Below are positions 12,100-23,939 of a stretch of 64,000 nt of DNA, in pieces. The notes under the pieces are model-generated. The model was not told the origin of the DNA. It did no database searches and was given only the letters and a program-made list of their open reading frames with translations. A program made the translations under genes and the position numbers. The DNA comes from Glycine soja. Its lineage: Eukaryota > Streptophyta > Magnoliopsida > Fabales > Fabaceae. Numbering within the stretch: the stretch's first letter is position 1; each line of letters opens with the position of its first letter. The DNA lies in the NCBI RefSeq assembly GCF_004193775.1, contig NC_041016.1, positions 43,201,522-43,265,521 of the forward strand, given 5' to 3'.

Positions 12100-13222
12100 T
12101 GGGAATAGAATAATTATTTGATAAAAATTCCAATTTTTTTTAAAAATTCTAGGTACATAAGTTATAAGCATTTCAAATATTTTATTGATTGCAAAATTTT
12201 AGTCTAATTTTGTGTCACTAATGCACTTAAATTTAGCATTATTTATGATATGTCTCATTTGTTCATGTAAAAATTTATTAAATCCTAACTCAATACACAA
12301 TTTTCTTAAAAAATAACCATGATTTCTATTTTTTTTAAAAATATAATAAAATAGATATAAAAAATATATTTTACAAATTCAATTTAATGTGTTAAACGGA
12401 AAAAATATTTATTTTTAATTTGTAGAATATAAAATTTAAAAGTTTTCAGCATTAGAAAAAACAAAATATTACTCTTTAAAATTCATTTATTCAAATTCAA
12501 TTTAATATTAAAATCCTTTCTAATTGGTTTTTATTATCATAAATTAAGTCTGACGTAAATACAATTAGTATAAATTAATTAAAAGTTTAAATTAGGATCA
12601 ATTTTATATTTTCAATAATAAATATTTTAAAAATTGAAATGATGATATTAATAATAATTTTTTTAATAGAATTTAATGTAACGATAAATTGATATTTAAT
12701 GTAATTTAAATTGTATCATTTGATTGATATTTAATGCTTATTAACGTATCATTAAATCATATTTAAGACAATTGTTTCATTTACTACTTTAATTGGTATT
12801 TATAGATAACCTTAATTTATTACAAAATTTAATTTAAGAATTGAATTAGTGTAGAGTGTGAAACGTTATATTATTTTTTTATTAAGATAAATCATATTAT
12901 TGGATTGAAGTATGAATTAAAAATAAAAAATTATAAAGTATTCCACTAATTTGTGATGTTCTGGAATATTCTTATTAGAGAAAGAGGTAATTTTGATATA
13001 AGAATTAAATTAATATAGAATGTCGAATGTTGATTAATTTTTTTTATTATGATAAATCATATTGTTGGATGGAATAATAAATTAAAAATAAAGATTTATA
13101 AATTATTTTATCAATTTGTAATGTTCTCACAGATTTTTATTAGAGAATCATGTATAGGAAAAAGATATTCTTTATAATAATAAGTATATATGTAAGAAAA
13201 GTAAATTCTAATTATACATTTG

Positions 13223-13261
<39 letters not shown>
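13223..13261. repeat. (AT)n microsatellite
   Basis: About 19 AT dinucleotides in a row. Confidence 0.95.
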
Positions 13262-13267
<6 letters not shown>

Positions 13268-13424
13268 ATAAAATTAAATTCTAATTATACTAATTATCCT
13301 TTAAAAGGTATACTTTATGATTAGGCCATATAATTTTCATTAGATTATAAATTAAAAATTACACACTTTATGTATATAAACATTTTTTTAGATTTTACAC
13401 TAGTAAATATACGAAAGGCAATTA

Positions 13425-13724
13425 ATGAATAAGTTGTTATGAGAATAAGAGCTACCCTCTGCACAATCATAGCAACTCACTCATTGATAGAATACTGTTA
13501 AGGTTTGGGTTGTTGGCAAGACTCAATAGTTGTTGGTTGACTGACCTCGAAACAAAAATATCTTTACTTTGATTTGATGAACACTTCATTGCACTGAGTG
13601 ATTGGCATAAGCTGCAGTTGAAAACACAGATTTCCATTCATCGATTCCACTGCTCCCTTTCCTATCATACAATGGCATTAGAATGCGTTGGTGGTGCTTT
13701 TCTTTCTTCTTTCCTCGGGGCTGT
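13425..13724 (+). pseudogene. CNL 5' stub: leader plus the first about 17 codons
   Basis: The leader and start of a CNL gene, matching 4,320-4,560 and about 23,290-23,480. The ATG at 13,672 begins the same MALECVGGAFLSSFLGA peptide as the intact gene, then homology stops abruptly within the codons after Leu-Gly-Ala and a TGA follows. The leader holds about 65 extra bases (about 13,563-13,628) absent from the two longer copies: either an insertion here or a deletion in their common ancestor. It is a breakpoint relic of cluster rearrangement; no functional product is expected. Confidence 0.85.
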
Positions 13725-14402
13725 GTGATTCTTCTGCATCACATCCCTCAAGCTTGGGGGGTATTATAGTGTTACTCATGTAATGATAGGGTACCTTTAA
13801 CTTCTGTATTTGTTTTCTGTCTTTGGGGAGCTGTAAATACCTGAGCCCAGTTATTCTCTGTTGTAATTCAGTTTCTGGATTCATTTAGTCAGTTACCAAG
13901 TGCAGTTATCATTTTCTCATTCACACTGAAGTCTAACATACAGTTTTGAAAAATTTAATGTGTATGCAGTGTTATGCTTTGCATGAACCAAGTCATGCTA
14001 TGTTGATGATGAATATGTAGTGTTATATGCATTTGTGTACACAAGATTTTTATTTATGTTTGATAAATGAAAATAAAGTAAAAAGTAAAAACAAAGCCAC
14101 ATAGGTCACTATGGCCTATGCTGATGTTGAGGGCTTCATTTTTGTGAAGGCCAAAAAATATATTTAATATGTTTATAAACATAATTATAGAAAATAAAAT
14201 TTAAAAATTTAAATTTCAGTATTAGTTTTTAAATATAGAAATTAAAATACCACTTGAAATATTTAAGTGTGGATTCACCTAAAACGTTTTTAAATGTCTG
14301 TTAACAAGCATCACTCACATAATTTATCTGGATTCACATGAAAGTCTAAAATTTTTAGCAAATTTAATTGATCATTTGATTACCACTTTTGAATTATTGT
14401 AG
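13725..14402. other. Unassigned segment between the CNL stub and the PATROL1-like exons
   Basis: The sequence right after the CNL breakpoint contains a purine-rich run (aagcttggggggtatt, about 13,751-13,766) followed by about 170 bp ending in gaagtctaaca. This layout resembles the polypurine tract and LTR of a retroelement 3' end, but no partner LTR or TSD was found. From about 13,950 the DNA is AT-rich and probably an upstream intron of the next gene relic. Confidence 0.3.
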
Positions 14403-14909
14403 GAACTTAGCCAACTTTGTGATATTGTTGTGGAGCCTCTCAGGGATCGCATAGTGACAAGTCTTCTTCAGGCATCATTGGTTGGTAGCTTAGCCTTTCT
14501 TTTGATGAATTCATTACTAGTATTGTGATTTTAACACTATCCCGCATGTCAGGATGGCTTACTCCGTGTTATCTTAGATGGGGGTCCATCAAGAGTTTTC
14601 TTTCCCGGTGATGTAAAATTATTAGAGGAATCTACAATTTTCAACAGACTAATCAGATCTTTGGACTTTTGTACTTTTTTTCCCAATAAAAATGAGAGTT
14701 TGAGTAAGTTAATAATATTTCAATGTCAGTGAATGATGATGTGCTTCTTGTAGGAATTCTTTATATCTGGAGGTGACGGCCTCCCTCAGGGTGTTGTCGA
14801 AAATCAGGTTGCACGTGTTCGGCATGTGATCAACTTGCATGGCTATGAGGTTAGTTCACCTATATCTTGCGGCCATGTTTGGTATTGGATTAGCCTAGTT
14901 ACCTAATAG

Positions 14910-16391
14910 CCGTGGCGGAGCCAGAAAAATTATAAAGCCTGGGCAAAAATTTAAAGATAGCAAATTCACATTGTATATAATATGTAAATAGTAATCAATC
15001 AAAATAAAAGAGACTCGTCATTTTGTCAACAAAAATATAGTTTAAAATAAAAGAGATAAACATAATCTTACAATACAATAGCGGGTTAAATAAAATTACG
15101 AGACAAGTGTCCTCTCCGAGACTTCTTTGCGGTAAATGTTCGAATAATATCAATATCATCAAGTGACTTGAATATCTCCCGCTCGGTGTAACATACCATC
15201 AAGTCATTGAACCACACATCGTTGATCTTATTGTGCAATTTAGACTTGATAATCTTCATTGCTGAAAAAGCTCTTTCAACGGATGCTGTCGACACCGGCA
15301 ATATCAAAACTAGCTCAATAAGTTTATAAACCAATGAAAATACCAAATGTTTCTCAGTTTGAACCAAAAAATGATAAAGCTTTCTCTCTTTCTTTCATTT
15401 TTTCTTTTTTTGGCCGGGCATGAATGACAGGCCTAATGAGTCCATGACAAATGCCTGGCATGTGATAAAAGCCATAAAATCTGTATTATGATAATGTTAA
15501 ATTTCACTGTGTTTCTTACCTTTACCTGCTGCAAGGATTGTATGTATGTGTGTATGTCTTGTTCATGCTTTAATTTTTATTAATTTGTGATTGTTACAAA
15601 AATAAGTTTCCCTATCTTTTGGCCACGGGGTTTGAAAAATAGGTATAGATGAATTGATAAAGTAATGGATTTATTATTCTATGAAAAAAAAAACTTTATT
15701 CTTTAATTGGAAGGCATTGATGATGAATGAAAATGTTCTATTGGATGGAGAAATGGAGTTGGCGTCTGTTGATTGGTTCCTGAAATGGGGCCAAACTTAT
15801 TTGTTTTTATTCTTGGCAATCATTAGGGGGTGATGCACCCAAATGGAAGCCAAAGATGCAGAAAAAAGGAAGACATGTGGTTGTTTTCATCGCACTTTCC
15901 ATCACCTGGCCCTCTATTTTTATTTTATGCATTTCTTTTTTTATTTAATTTTATGAAAGAAACGGCTTTTGGACTCACTTCCTCATTGAGACGGTGTGGC
16001 CAGGTTTCATCCACATTGCCCACCCTCCTTTCTCTCTGTGGAGAATAATAATATTGTACTGTACATTGCCTTGCATTATTGGTATACACTCCATTTTGGC
16101 CATGACCTGATCCAATTGTTTCCATGTCTTTGAGATTTTTTTTATCTCATAAATGTTAATTTATTAGTTTGATTAAAAATGTCAATTAGAAATATTCTTT
16201 TTCCATCCAAGACCAACCTTATATCTCTTCCTTGACTTTGGAGAAATGAATGTTATATAAACTATAGGCAACAACAAATTAAGAATAAAAAAGCTGTGGT
16301 GAGTATGGAAAAAATTGGAAACAAAATCTGTGAAATTTGGGCCAGAGCCTGGGCAATTGCCCAGGGTAGCCGGGCCTTGAAACCGCCTGTG
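14910..16391 (-). mobile_element. hAT transposon, internally decayed, in an intron
   Basis: A 1,482-bp insertion flanked by an exact 8-bp duplication, cctaatag (14,902-14,909 and 16,392-16,399), the hAT signature. The left end reads ccgtggcgg; the reverse complement of the right end reads cacaggcgg. The GGCGG core and the following agcc/cctgggc subterminal motifs fit plant hAT elements with TTF/ZMYM-type transposases. It retains only a C-terminal transposase fragment, so it is non-autonomous. Confidence 0.82.
15086..15367 (-). pseudogene. hAT transposase C-terminal dimerisation fragment
   Basis: A 93-aa minus-strand frame contains the hAT C-terminal dimerisation signature (LPVSTASVERAFSAMKIIKS, then LHNKINDVWFNDLMVCY). 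In full-length relatives this lies at the end of a 600-800 residue transposase. The upstream zinc-finger and DDE catalytic regions are absent, so the fragment cannot catalyse transposition. It sits inside the hAT element 14,910-16,391, reading toward its left end. Confidence 0.85.
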
Positions 16392-16938
16392 CCTAATAGC
16401 CTTAGGCCTTAGCCATATCTTAAGGCCATGTTTGGTGTTAATTAATTATGTGTTCTTATTGCTTTGTTTTGTTGTCAAATTCATCATTATATTTAAAATC
16501 TCTTGTATGTTAGTTTCCACTGTTTGATGTACCCTATAATTTATTACAATTACAGCAATAAAAGCCTTATCCCACTATTGTGCTCTTATATTAACAAATT
16601 TTACGTTGGTTGCTAACAACCTAATGTTAAACTTATTGTCACCTAATACAACCATTCTCATTTATCCGAGCTTGGTGGGACCTGCTATAATTTATTAATG
16701 ATAGAAAATATCTTATTGCAACAACTGTGTTTAAGAATTCATGTAAATAATCTGTATTTTGCAGACCCGAGAGTTGATTGAAGACTTGAAATCTGCTAGT
16801 GGCATGGAAATGCAAGGTGGCAAAAGCAAACTGGGAACTGATTCCAAAACTCTATTAAGAATATTATGCCACAGGAGCGACTCAGAAGCCTCTCAATTTC
16901 TGAAGAAACAATACAAAATACCCAGTTCTTCTTCTTAG

Positions 16939-18270
16939 AGGAATGTTTACAACAAAAGGGAACCAGCAAAATTTTCACTTTGGGGTTAGCTTTCTGTGAA
17001 TATTCATTGCTGGAAATGTTTCTTTTTTTGTTGGAATTATTAAAATTGTCCATTCAGTGTATAATTAGGGAGCATAATTGAGTTTTTGCCTTTCCTTTGT
17101 TTTGGTTTTAATCTAACTACAATGTTGTTGATCTTCATTGTAAAATTTCGTCCATGTGAATACTGTAATTGTAAGTTCAATTAATGAAGCTGCTATTCTT
17201 TTTTACGAGGGTAGTTGTTTCATATTTAGAAAACTTCAACTGATTGTGGAATTTATTCCCTAACTTCCTAATAAAGCAGTTTTATTTCTATATATTGTAC
17301 TTGAATGATTAGATATACTGGTTTTGGTAGTGATTAAATGCAATACTCTTATTTGCTCTAATGGAACCTTTCTCCTAAATTCTATAATATAGTAGGTTGA
17401 TAGTTTTCCGAAAATATCCCAAGAGCTAGCCAAGACAGAGAGCAAAATGCAGCTGCTGTTAATGTCAGTATTTTAGGGAAGACTATGGTTGACGGGCCAG
17501 CAAAGAAAAAGATGTTCACAACCCAAATTAAAGCAATCGTACACAAACGCCTGACACACAGTAAGTACACAGTTATTGAAAATATCCCAAAAGCTACCCT
17601 CAGTAGAATTATAGCAACTCATTCATTCATGGAATAAAGCTCACACTGACAATCGTAACATGTTTGCTACTGTATTTGCTAGTAATGATCGTTCATAGAA
17701 ATAGCTTATTACTTATTTCATCAGTAGATAAACCCTGCACTGAATCTGACCACTGCTAATATATAACTTAATTGTGTACATTTGATTTATTTAATTAGTT
17801 TGATCAGAGTTTGCTATGCTCTGTTGAGCTATTTAAGTTGTAGTTTTTTTTTACACACATTTTAAATTATTGCAATGCACAGACCCACTGTCATTAAACT
17901 CTACACATATGCATGATGTTAGATTTCTTGAATTTCTTTATTGATAAATTAGTCATTAAAATTGACTAAACACACTAAAGTCTTCATTAAATATGTGTTA
18001 GATATCTTGGATTTATTTAGGCTAAAATATGTTCGTGCTTGTTAATATATATTCGAGTTTTATATTTGTTTTCTGACAAGTTTTTCTTGGTTTTTGTTGG
18101 TTTTTGCTCGTTGATATTTGAAATTTTATGTTGATTGCTGATGACTAATGGAATCTTCCTCCTTTATCCGAGCTTGGAGGGATCAGTTATAATTCGTCAA
18201 TGATAGAAAATATCTTCTTGCAACAATTATGTCTAAGAAAGCATGTAAAATAATTTGTATTATTTTGCAG
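16939..18270. other. Downstream region and duplicated flank between the two terminal exons
   Basis: Begins with the presumed 3' UTR of the PATROL1-like relic (a cagcaaaattttcactttg phrase repeated after the second exon copy). Segment 17,474-17,840 duplicates 9,700-10,190. About 18,160-18,270 repeats the intron end found at 16,665-16,764, introducing the second terminal exon. No independent gene was seen. Confidence 0.55.
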
Positions 18271-18426
18271 ACACGGAAGTTGATCGAAGACTTGAAATCT
18301 GCTAGTGGCATGGAAATACTCAGTTCAATATCAAAACTCTATTGAGAATATCATGTAACAGGAGTGACTCAGAAGCTTTTCAATTCCTGAAGAAACAATA
18401 CAAAATACCCAGTTCTTCTGCTTAGA
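18271..18426 (+). pseudogene. Second, degraded copy of the PATROL1-like terminal exon
   Basis: Preceded by ttttgcag, the exon reads TRKLIEDLKSASGMEI, then loses about 30 bases (the QGGKSKLGTD portion) and becomes frame-broken, although the end (KKQYKIPSSSA then TAG) is still recognisable. Flanking intron and 3' UTR bases also match the first copy, so this is a tandem DNA duplication of at least 0.4 kb and not a retrocopy. Confidence 0.8.
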
Positions 18427-18699
18427 GCGAGGGATGAGTACAACAAAAGGGACCAGCAGAATTTTCATTTTGGTGGTAGCTTTCTGTGAATATCCGTTGC
18501 TGCCAATATGTCATTTTTTGTCAGAATTATTAAAATTAGGTATTGGCCTAGGCGTTGCATGGGTTTAAAAAAATACTTATAAAATATATTTTTAATTTCT
18601 AATAAATACAAAAAAATTGTATTTACTCTCTAATATATTTTTCTTTGCATTGGATTCCTAATAAACTAATTTTATTTTTCATACTTGATACTTTGTTTT

Positions 18700-20565
18700 A
18701 GTCCTTAATAAATTAGTAAATATTGTGGTTTTTTTCTTATAATTTTTTTCTTTTGTTAATTATCAGAACTAAAACAAAATGAGCTAATTTATCAAAGAAT
18801 AAATATAAAATTTGTTAGTTCATCAATGACTAAAATAAAATATCAAGGACTAAAAATAAAATTGTTATTTTACTTAAGAACAAATGAAAAATAATCAGGT
18901 ATTTAATATGAATAAAAACACATCTAAGACTATAAATAATTTTGAGATATATATTTAAATATTTTTAAAATATTACATTAAATTATAAAAGTAATTCAAT
19001 ATAAAATGTTTGTTGGAATTATACATAAAAAATATTTAGAATAAAATATATCCATTGTATAAATTATTTGTAAATTAATATTAATTTGTATGTGATATAA
19101 TTTGAAGATGTTAAAAGTGTTAAAAAATAAATAGTTTATTAAATTATATGAGTAAAAAATGTAAAAATATTTGTTGAAATTATACTATAAAATTAACATT
19201 TGTCAAAATAATATTATTTATATAAATTAGAAAACATTAACAATATGTGAATGATGTATCTTTATATATATAAAAGGAAGTCGGTGAGCAATATTGAAAA
19301 TATATTTTTGGTGAGTAAATGAAAGAAAAAAAGTAAATGGCATAAGATTTTCTTCATTGAGTAGATAATTAATACATAAGATTTTCTTTTTATATATATT
19401 TTTATTTCTATTATAAATAAAGAATCAATCCAGGTAACTAGTTAACATTTTATTTTTTCATCCAGTCAATCTTATTCATTGAGATGCAATGGAAAGTGTT
19501 GGATCCTATTCTGTAGAAAAAAATTACATAAAAATTTACTTATATGTGCCTCATGAATAAGTATTTTTTTGTATATTGAATTTAATATTTTAATCTTCAT
19601 TACTTTAATATTTAATATGTGACTTTCCCTGTTCAAATATGAAAATAGAAAAAATGAAATTTTAAAATAAAATAATAAAAACTATTTTTCAATACTTTGC
19701 TTAATTTTTTAGAAATTAAAAATTAATTATTGTAATCACTGTGTATACAAAAATTTGTTATAATAATTGATACTATTATGTGAGTTTTCTTTTTCTTTCA
19801 ATTGTAATTGTTGGGTTTGGTTTGTGTTTTGTTCATGATTTAGTTTTTGTTTTGTTCACTGATTAATTTGTGTTCTTTCAATTGTAATTATTAGGTTTGA
19901 TTTCATCTAGATTTTTTATCATTTTTTTCAAACAATCTAATATAATATTATTTCTATTTTATATAAAACAAGCATTCTTCTACAACCTTCGTTTAATAAA
20001 TATTAGTTTCTTTTATTAGGCGGGATGATCGTTATTGTTGGAGAAAGAAAATTAGTAAATAATCACACCAACAAACTATATTTTCATGATTTTAAGAAAA
20101 TAAATATAAACTTTTGGTGTTAATGTTCCAAGTTAAAACAATGTCACCCATCTAGCTAGTTTGATAATTGACTATATTACATCAATCACTTTTGATTTGA
20201 TTATAAAGAAAATAATAAATTACTTAGTTTTAATATGATTTTTTTTGTTTTTTATGTTTGTCATTTTATTGTTATTTTATCTTATGTTTGTATAATCATT
20301 GTACAAGTTTTTCACATATATTCATATATTTGTGCTTTTACTACTATATTATAAATACTATATCATAATAATTTTACTTTTATTTTATATCTTCAATATA
20401 CAATATAAGAAAGGTTTCTTTTGATTTTGTATGTTTGTTGACATACTTCAAGAAAAGTACAAATTTTTTTACTTGGTTCATGTAATTAATATTTAATGTG
20501 ATTATTTTATATTATTGGTTTAATTTAATTGTTAAACTTTAAACAAATGCCATAGTTAGGATGTT
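18700..20565. repeat. Segmental duplication, distal flank of the second CNL unit
   Basis: Partner of 2,270-4,170. The match continues on the other side of a DNA transposon, where 23,170 onwards matches 4,138 onwards. The two were therefore one contiguous upstream region before the transposon inserted. No gene was seen; the AT-rich sequence 18,540-18,700 is also without features. Confidence 0.8.
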
Positions 20566-21288
20566 GGCCTTTTTACCAACCAGGGTAAAAAAAAATCAAT
20601 TTACCGATCAAGGGTATATTTTAAAAAATTACCCAAAAGAAGATAAGTCGTAATAGTTGTTACGACTTCTAACTCAGAAGTCATAACACCTGTTACGACT
20701 TATTATTTTTTTAAATTTTTTAACTAAAGTTGTAAAAATATTTACAACTTCAGTGTAAATCTAATTTTTTTTACCACTTTAAAGTCGTATTTTAAAAAAA
20801 AACAACGAAAGTCGTAATATTTTACACGACTTTAAAGTCGTAAAGCTTATTTTAATTTATTTTTTTAAAGGTTGAGGACAGTAAACCTATTTTTTTTTAA
20901 AAAAAAAAACTGTTGTTTTGCTATTTGCAGCCATGTTTATGTTTTGTTCACCTATTTTCTTTTCATAAATCTGTTTTTTTAATATAATAGTATTTACGGT
21001 TTTATTTTTGTTTTAAATAAAAAAGTAAAAATATATATATTTAAATACATGATAAATAATATTAAGTTGATTTTATTAGTATATTTTTTGTGATTTTATT
21101 TGATATTTTATTATTTTATTTTAATTTTTTATTATTTAAAACATGTTATATATATTTTTAATATGGTTTACTTTAAATGTTTTTTATTTAAAGTTTAAAT
21201 AATCTATTAATAGAAATATATTAAAAAAATTGAAAGAGTTTAAATTAAAAATTGATTCTATTTAAATAAAAATTACATATTTGTTAAA

Positions 21289-21908
21289 TTAATAATGAGA
21301 CGATGTCCCACAACGAGTTCTTCTAGATATGCGTGGGTCTCTCATGTTGTTGGACTGAATTTGTCTGTGTTTGTTGTCCTCTTGGTCGTCTGTGACCTCT
21401 ACCTCCTCTTGTTCTAGGATGCGTAATTGTCTGTTATTGTTGAGGAACATAATGACTACCGTTGTCATCATCATTATCACCATCACCATCACCATCATCA
21501 TCATCATCGTCATCGTCATCGTTGTTATTGTTGTTATCCTTCTCATCCTCATCTTCATGACTGATGTCACCTATTTGAGCAGGTAATGATGAACGATAAC
21601 AAAAACTTGTGCAAGATTATATGCAAATGGTGGAGTCTTGAAAGTGGTGGCAAACATTTGTGAGGAGCCATCAAAAACATTTGAGGTACAAGGGACTTGA
21701 AATGAGTATTGAGGTATATACGATGAGAACCCCAGTGGTTGAAAACTTTGTTGATATTCTTGAGACGCATGACCAGAAAAACTTGTTGATTGATATTGTG
21801 CTTGTGATGGATGATGTTGGGACATAAATCCAGGAACATGCACTGGAGGTACATTAGGTTCTGCATATGATTGATGTTGGTGATGAGCAAGATAATACTG
21901 TGATTCAA
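21289..21908 (-). pseudogene. Unrecognised degraded coding-like segment in the MULE interior
   Basis: The minus strand shows overlapping open frames (21,289-21,570; 21,571-21,843; 21,567-21,908), one of them rich in Ser, Gln, Pro and Phe, followed by a TCA/ATC microsatellite around 21,455-21,530. It may be the tail of a transposase or a captured host gene. No family motif was recognised and the frames are broken. Confidence 0.35.
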
Positions 21909-22357
21909 ATTTACAAAGTTAGAAATAACTATGAATAATAATATAAAGAATGATTAAAATTGTAAAGTAGATTTACAATCTCAGTAGATACTGTTCCTTC
22001 ACATGATATATATCGTCTAGTTCGACTTGGTCTACGAGCAATGACATGCACTGTCAAATTGAATGAATGGTCATGTGATTGTGGATAATTTCAAGCACTT
22101 CGACTACCTTGCTCGCATGCAATTGCATCGTGTACTTTTTCCAATTTAAATTATGATGACTTTGTTGACCTGTATACAAGTTGAAAAACATTTTCAAAGT
22201 TTATCAACATCATTTTCATTCCCTTGGAAGTGAAGCCACATGGCCTCAATATTTAGGTCTGCATTTTATGTCTTATTCTTCAAAACGGCGACAGACATCA
22301 TCAGGCAGACCGGTTACTACTTGAATACATAATGAGATGGATGAACCAATTTCAAAT

Positions 22358-22423
22358 AGACCTAAAAAATGCTCATTATGTAAAACTAAAGGACATAATC
22401 GGACTAACTGTCCATACAAACAA
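22358..22423 (+). pseudogene. CCHC zinc-knuckle remnant of a MULE transposase
   Basis: The plus strand encodes RPKKCSLCKTKGHNRTNCPY, a C-X2-C-X4-H-X4-C knuckle of the type at the C-terminus of plant MURA-like transposases. The surrounding frame is short (stop at 22,322-22,324), so this is a relic. Its presence supports the Mutator assignment of the enclosing element. Confidence 0.65.
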
Positions 22424-23169
22424 ATACATGACAAAATAACTTGTAATTTTTATGTTTTTCTTTCATTTGTATTGTGCTTTTTATATTAATGTATTAATTA
22501 TGTTGTTTTTAATTTTTATTGATAGATTATTTAAACTTTAAATAAAAAACATTTAAAGTAAACTATATTAAAAATATATATAACATGTTTTAAAAAATGA
22601 AAATATTAAAATAAAATAATAACATATCAAATAAAATCACAAAAAATATACTAATAAAATCAACTTAATATTATCTTATATATTTAAATATATTTTTTAA
22701 ATTTTTTATTTAAAATAAAAATAAAACCGTAAATAGTATTAAATTAAAAAAACAGATTTACAAAAAGAAAACAGGTGAACAAAACAAAAATGTGGCTGCA
22801 AATAACAAAACAGCAGTTTAAAAAAAAATAAGTTTACTACTTTGAAGTAAGTGGTAAACCTTTAAAAATTTAGAAAAATAAAATAAAATACGCTTTAGGA
22901 CTTTAAAGTCATGTAAAATATTACGACTTTCGTTATTTAAAAAAATATGACTTTAAAGTCGTAAAAAAATTAGATTTATACTATGAAGTCGTAAATATTT
23001 TTACGACTTTAGTTAAAAAATTAAAAAAAAAAAGTCATAACAGGTGTTACGACTTCTGAATTAGAAGTCGTAACAGCTATTACGACTTACTCCTCTTGGA
23101 TAATTTTTTAAAATATATCTTCGAATTGATAAATTTAAAATTTTTTTACCCCTTATTAATAAAAAAGCC

Positions 23170-23424
23170 TAAGATGTTTGAAGGTTAAAAAATATATTAA
23201 AACAGAATAAAATTTAATAATTAAAACATGATTTGCCATCCTCACATATATAACTCATTAAAAATCATACATAAAACACAAATCTTAAAATCATTCATTG
23301 ATAGAATACAGCTGCTAAAGTTTGTGTTGTCGGGAACCCTAAGAGTTGTTGGGTTGACTGCCATTGAAACAAAAAGATCTAGGTTTCCATTCATCCACTC
23401 CACTGCTCCCTTTCCTACCATACA
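23170..23424 (+). promoter_or_regulatory. Leader and promoter of the second CNL copy
   Basis: Matches the leader at 4,138-4,509 of the intact gene, including the pyrimidine-rich run before the start codon. It lacks about 100 bases of the longer version (the gagaataag...cgcccattcattg part is reduced). The MULE directly upstream has separated it from the rest of its ancestral 5' flank. Confidence 0.5.
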
Positions 23425-23939
23425 ATGGCATTAGAAAGCGTTGGTGGTGTTGTTCTTTCTTCTTTCCTCGGGGCTCTATTTCAGAAGCTGGCTTCTCCTC
23501 AAGTTCTGGATTTCTTTCGTGGAACAAAGATCGATCAGAAGCTACGGAAGGACTTAAAAAGCAAGCTCCTCTCCATCCAAGTTGTGCTTGATGATGCTGA
23601 ACAAAAACAGTTTGGAAATGTGCTAGTGAGAGACTGGCTTATTAAGCTCAAAGTTGCCATGCTTGATGTAGAAGATGTCTTGGATGAAATACAACACTCC
23701 AAACTCCAAGTTCAACCTCAATCTGAATCTCAAACTGGTTCAGGCTGTACTTGCAAGGTACCCAAATTCTTCCAATCTTCCTCTTTTAGTTCCATTAACA
23801 AGGAAATTAATTCCAGCATGAAAAAAAATCCTTGATGACCTAGATGATCTTGCAAGCCGGATGGATAATCTAGGTTTGAAAAAGGCTAGTGATCTTGTAG
23901 CTGGATCAGGATCAGGTGGTAAAGTGCCACAATCAACAT

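Larger units (their letters stand above)
14403..16938 (+). pseudogene. 3' end of a PATROL1/unc-13-like (DUF810, MUN domain) gene, broken
   Basis: Four exon blocks encode the C-terminal part of a plant unc-13 homologue of the PATROL1 family, proteins that act in vesicle delivery to the plasma membrane. The exons are 14,403-14,480 (ELSQLCDIVVEPLRDRIV...), 14,553 to about 14,630 (DGLLRVILDGGPSRVFFPGD...), 14,754-14,849 (EFFISGGDGLPQGVVENQ...) and 16,765-16,938 (TRELIEDLKSASGMEMQ... to a TAG). Most junctions keep AG acceptors and GT donors. The second exon loses its expected end after KLLEE, so the frame does not join the third. No upstream exons of this roughly 1,000-residue family lie nearby. 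The last intron is enlarged by a hAT element. Read as a truncated gene copy; family recognised from memory of the conserved C-terminus. Confidence 0.75.
20566..23169. mobile_element. Mutator-like element (MULE) with about 650-bp terminal inverted repeats
   Basis: A 2,604-bp insertion between a 9-bp duplication, taggatgtt (20,557-20,565) and taagatgtt (23,170-23,178; one mismatch). The empty site survives in the paralogous flank as tagggtgtt (4,137-4,145). TIRs run about 20,566-21,215 and 22,515-23,169; both start ggc(c/t)tttttac or a close variant. A 9-bp TSD and long TIRs point to Mutator. The interior (about 1.3 kb) has only relics of coding sequence, including a zinc knuckle, so it is non-autonomous today. 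It lies about 250 bp upstream of the CNL pseudogene start. Confidence 0.85.

Noticed and set aside
21289..21586. Met/Thr-rich and Ile/Val-rich frames on both strands
   Set aside because: Driven by the ATC/TCA microsatellite within the MULE interior.
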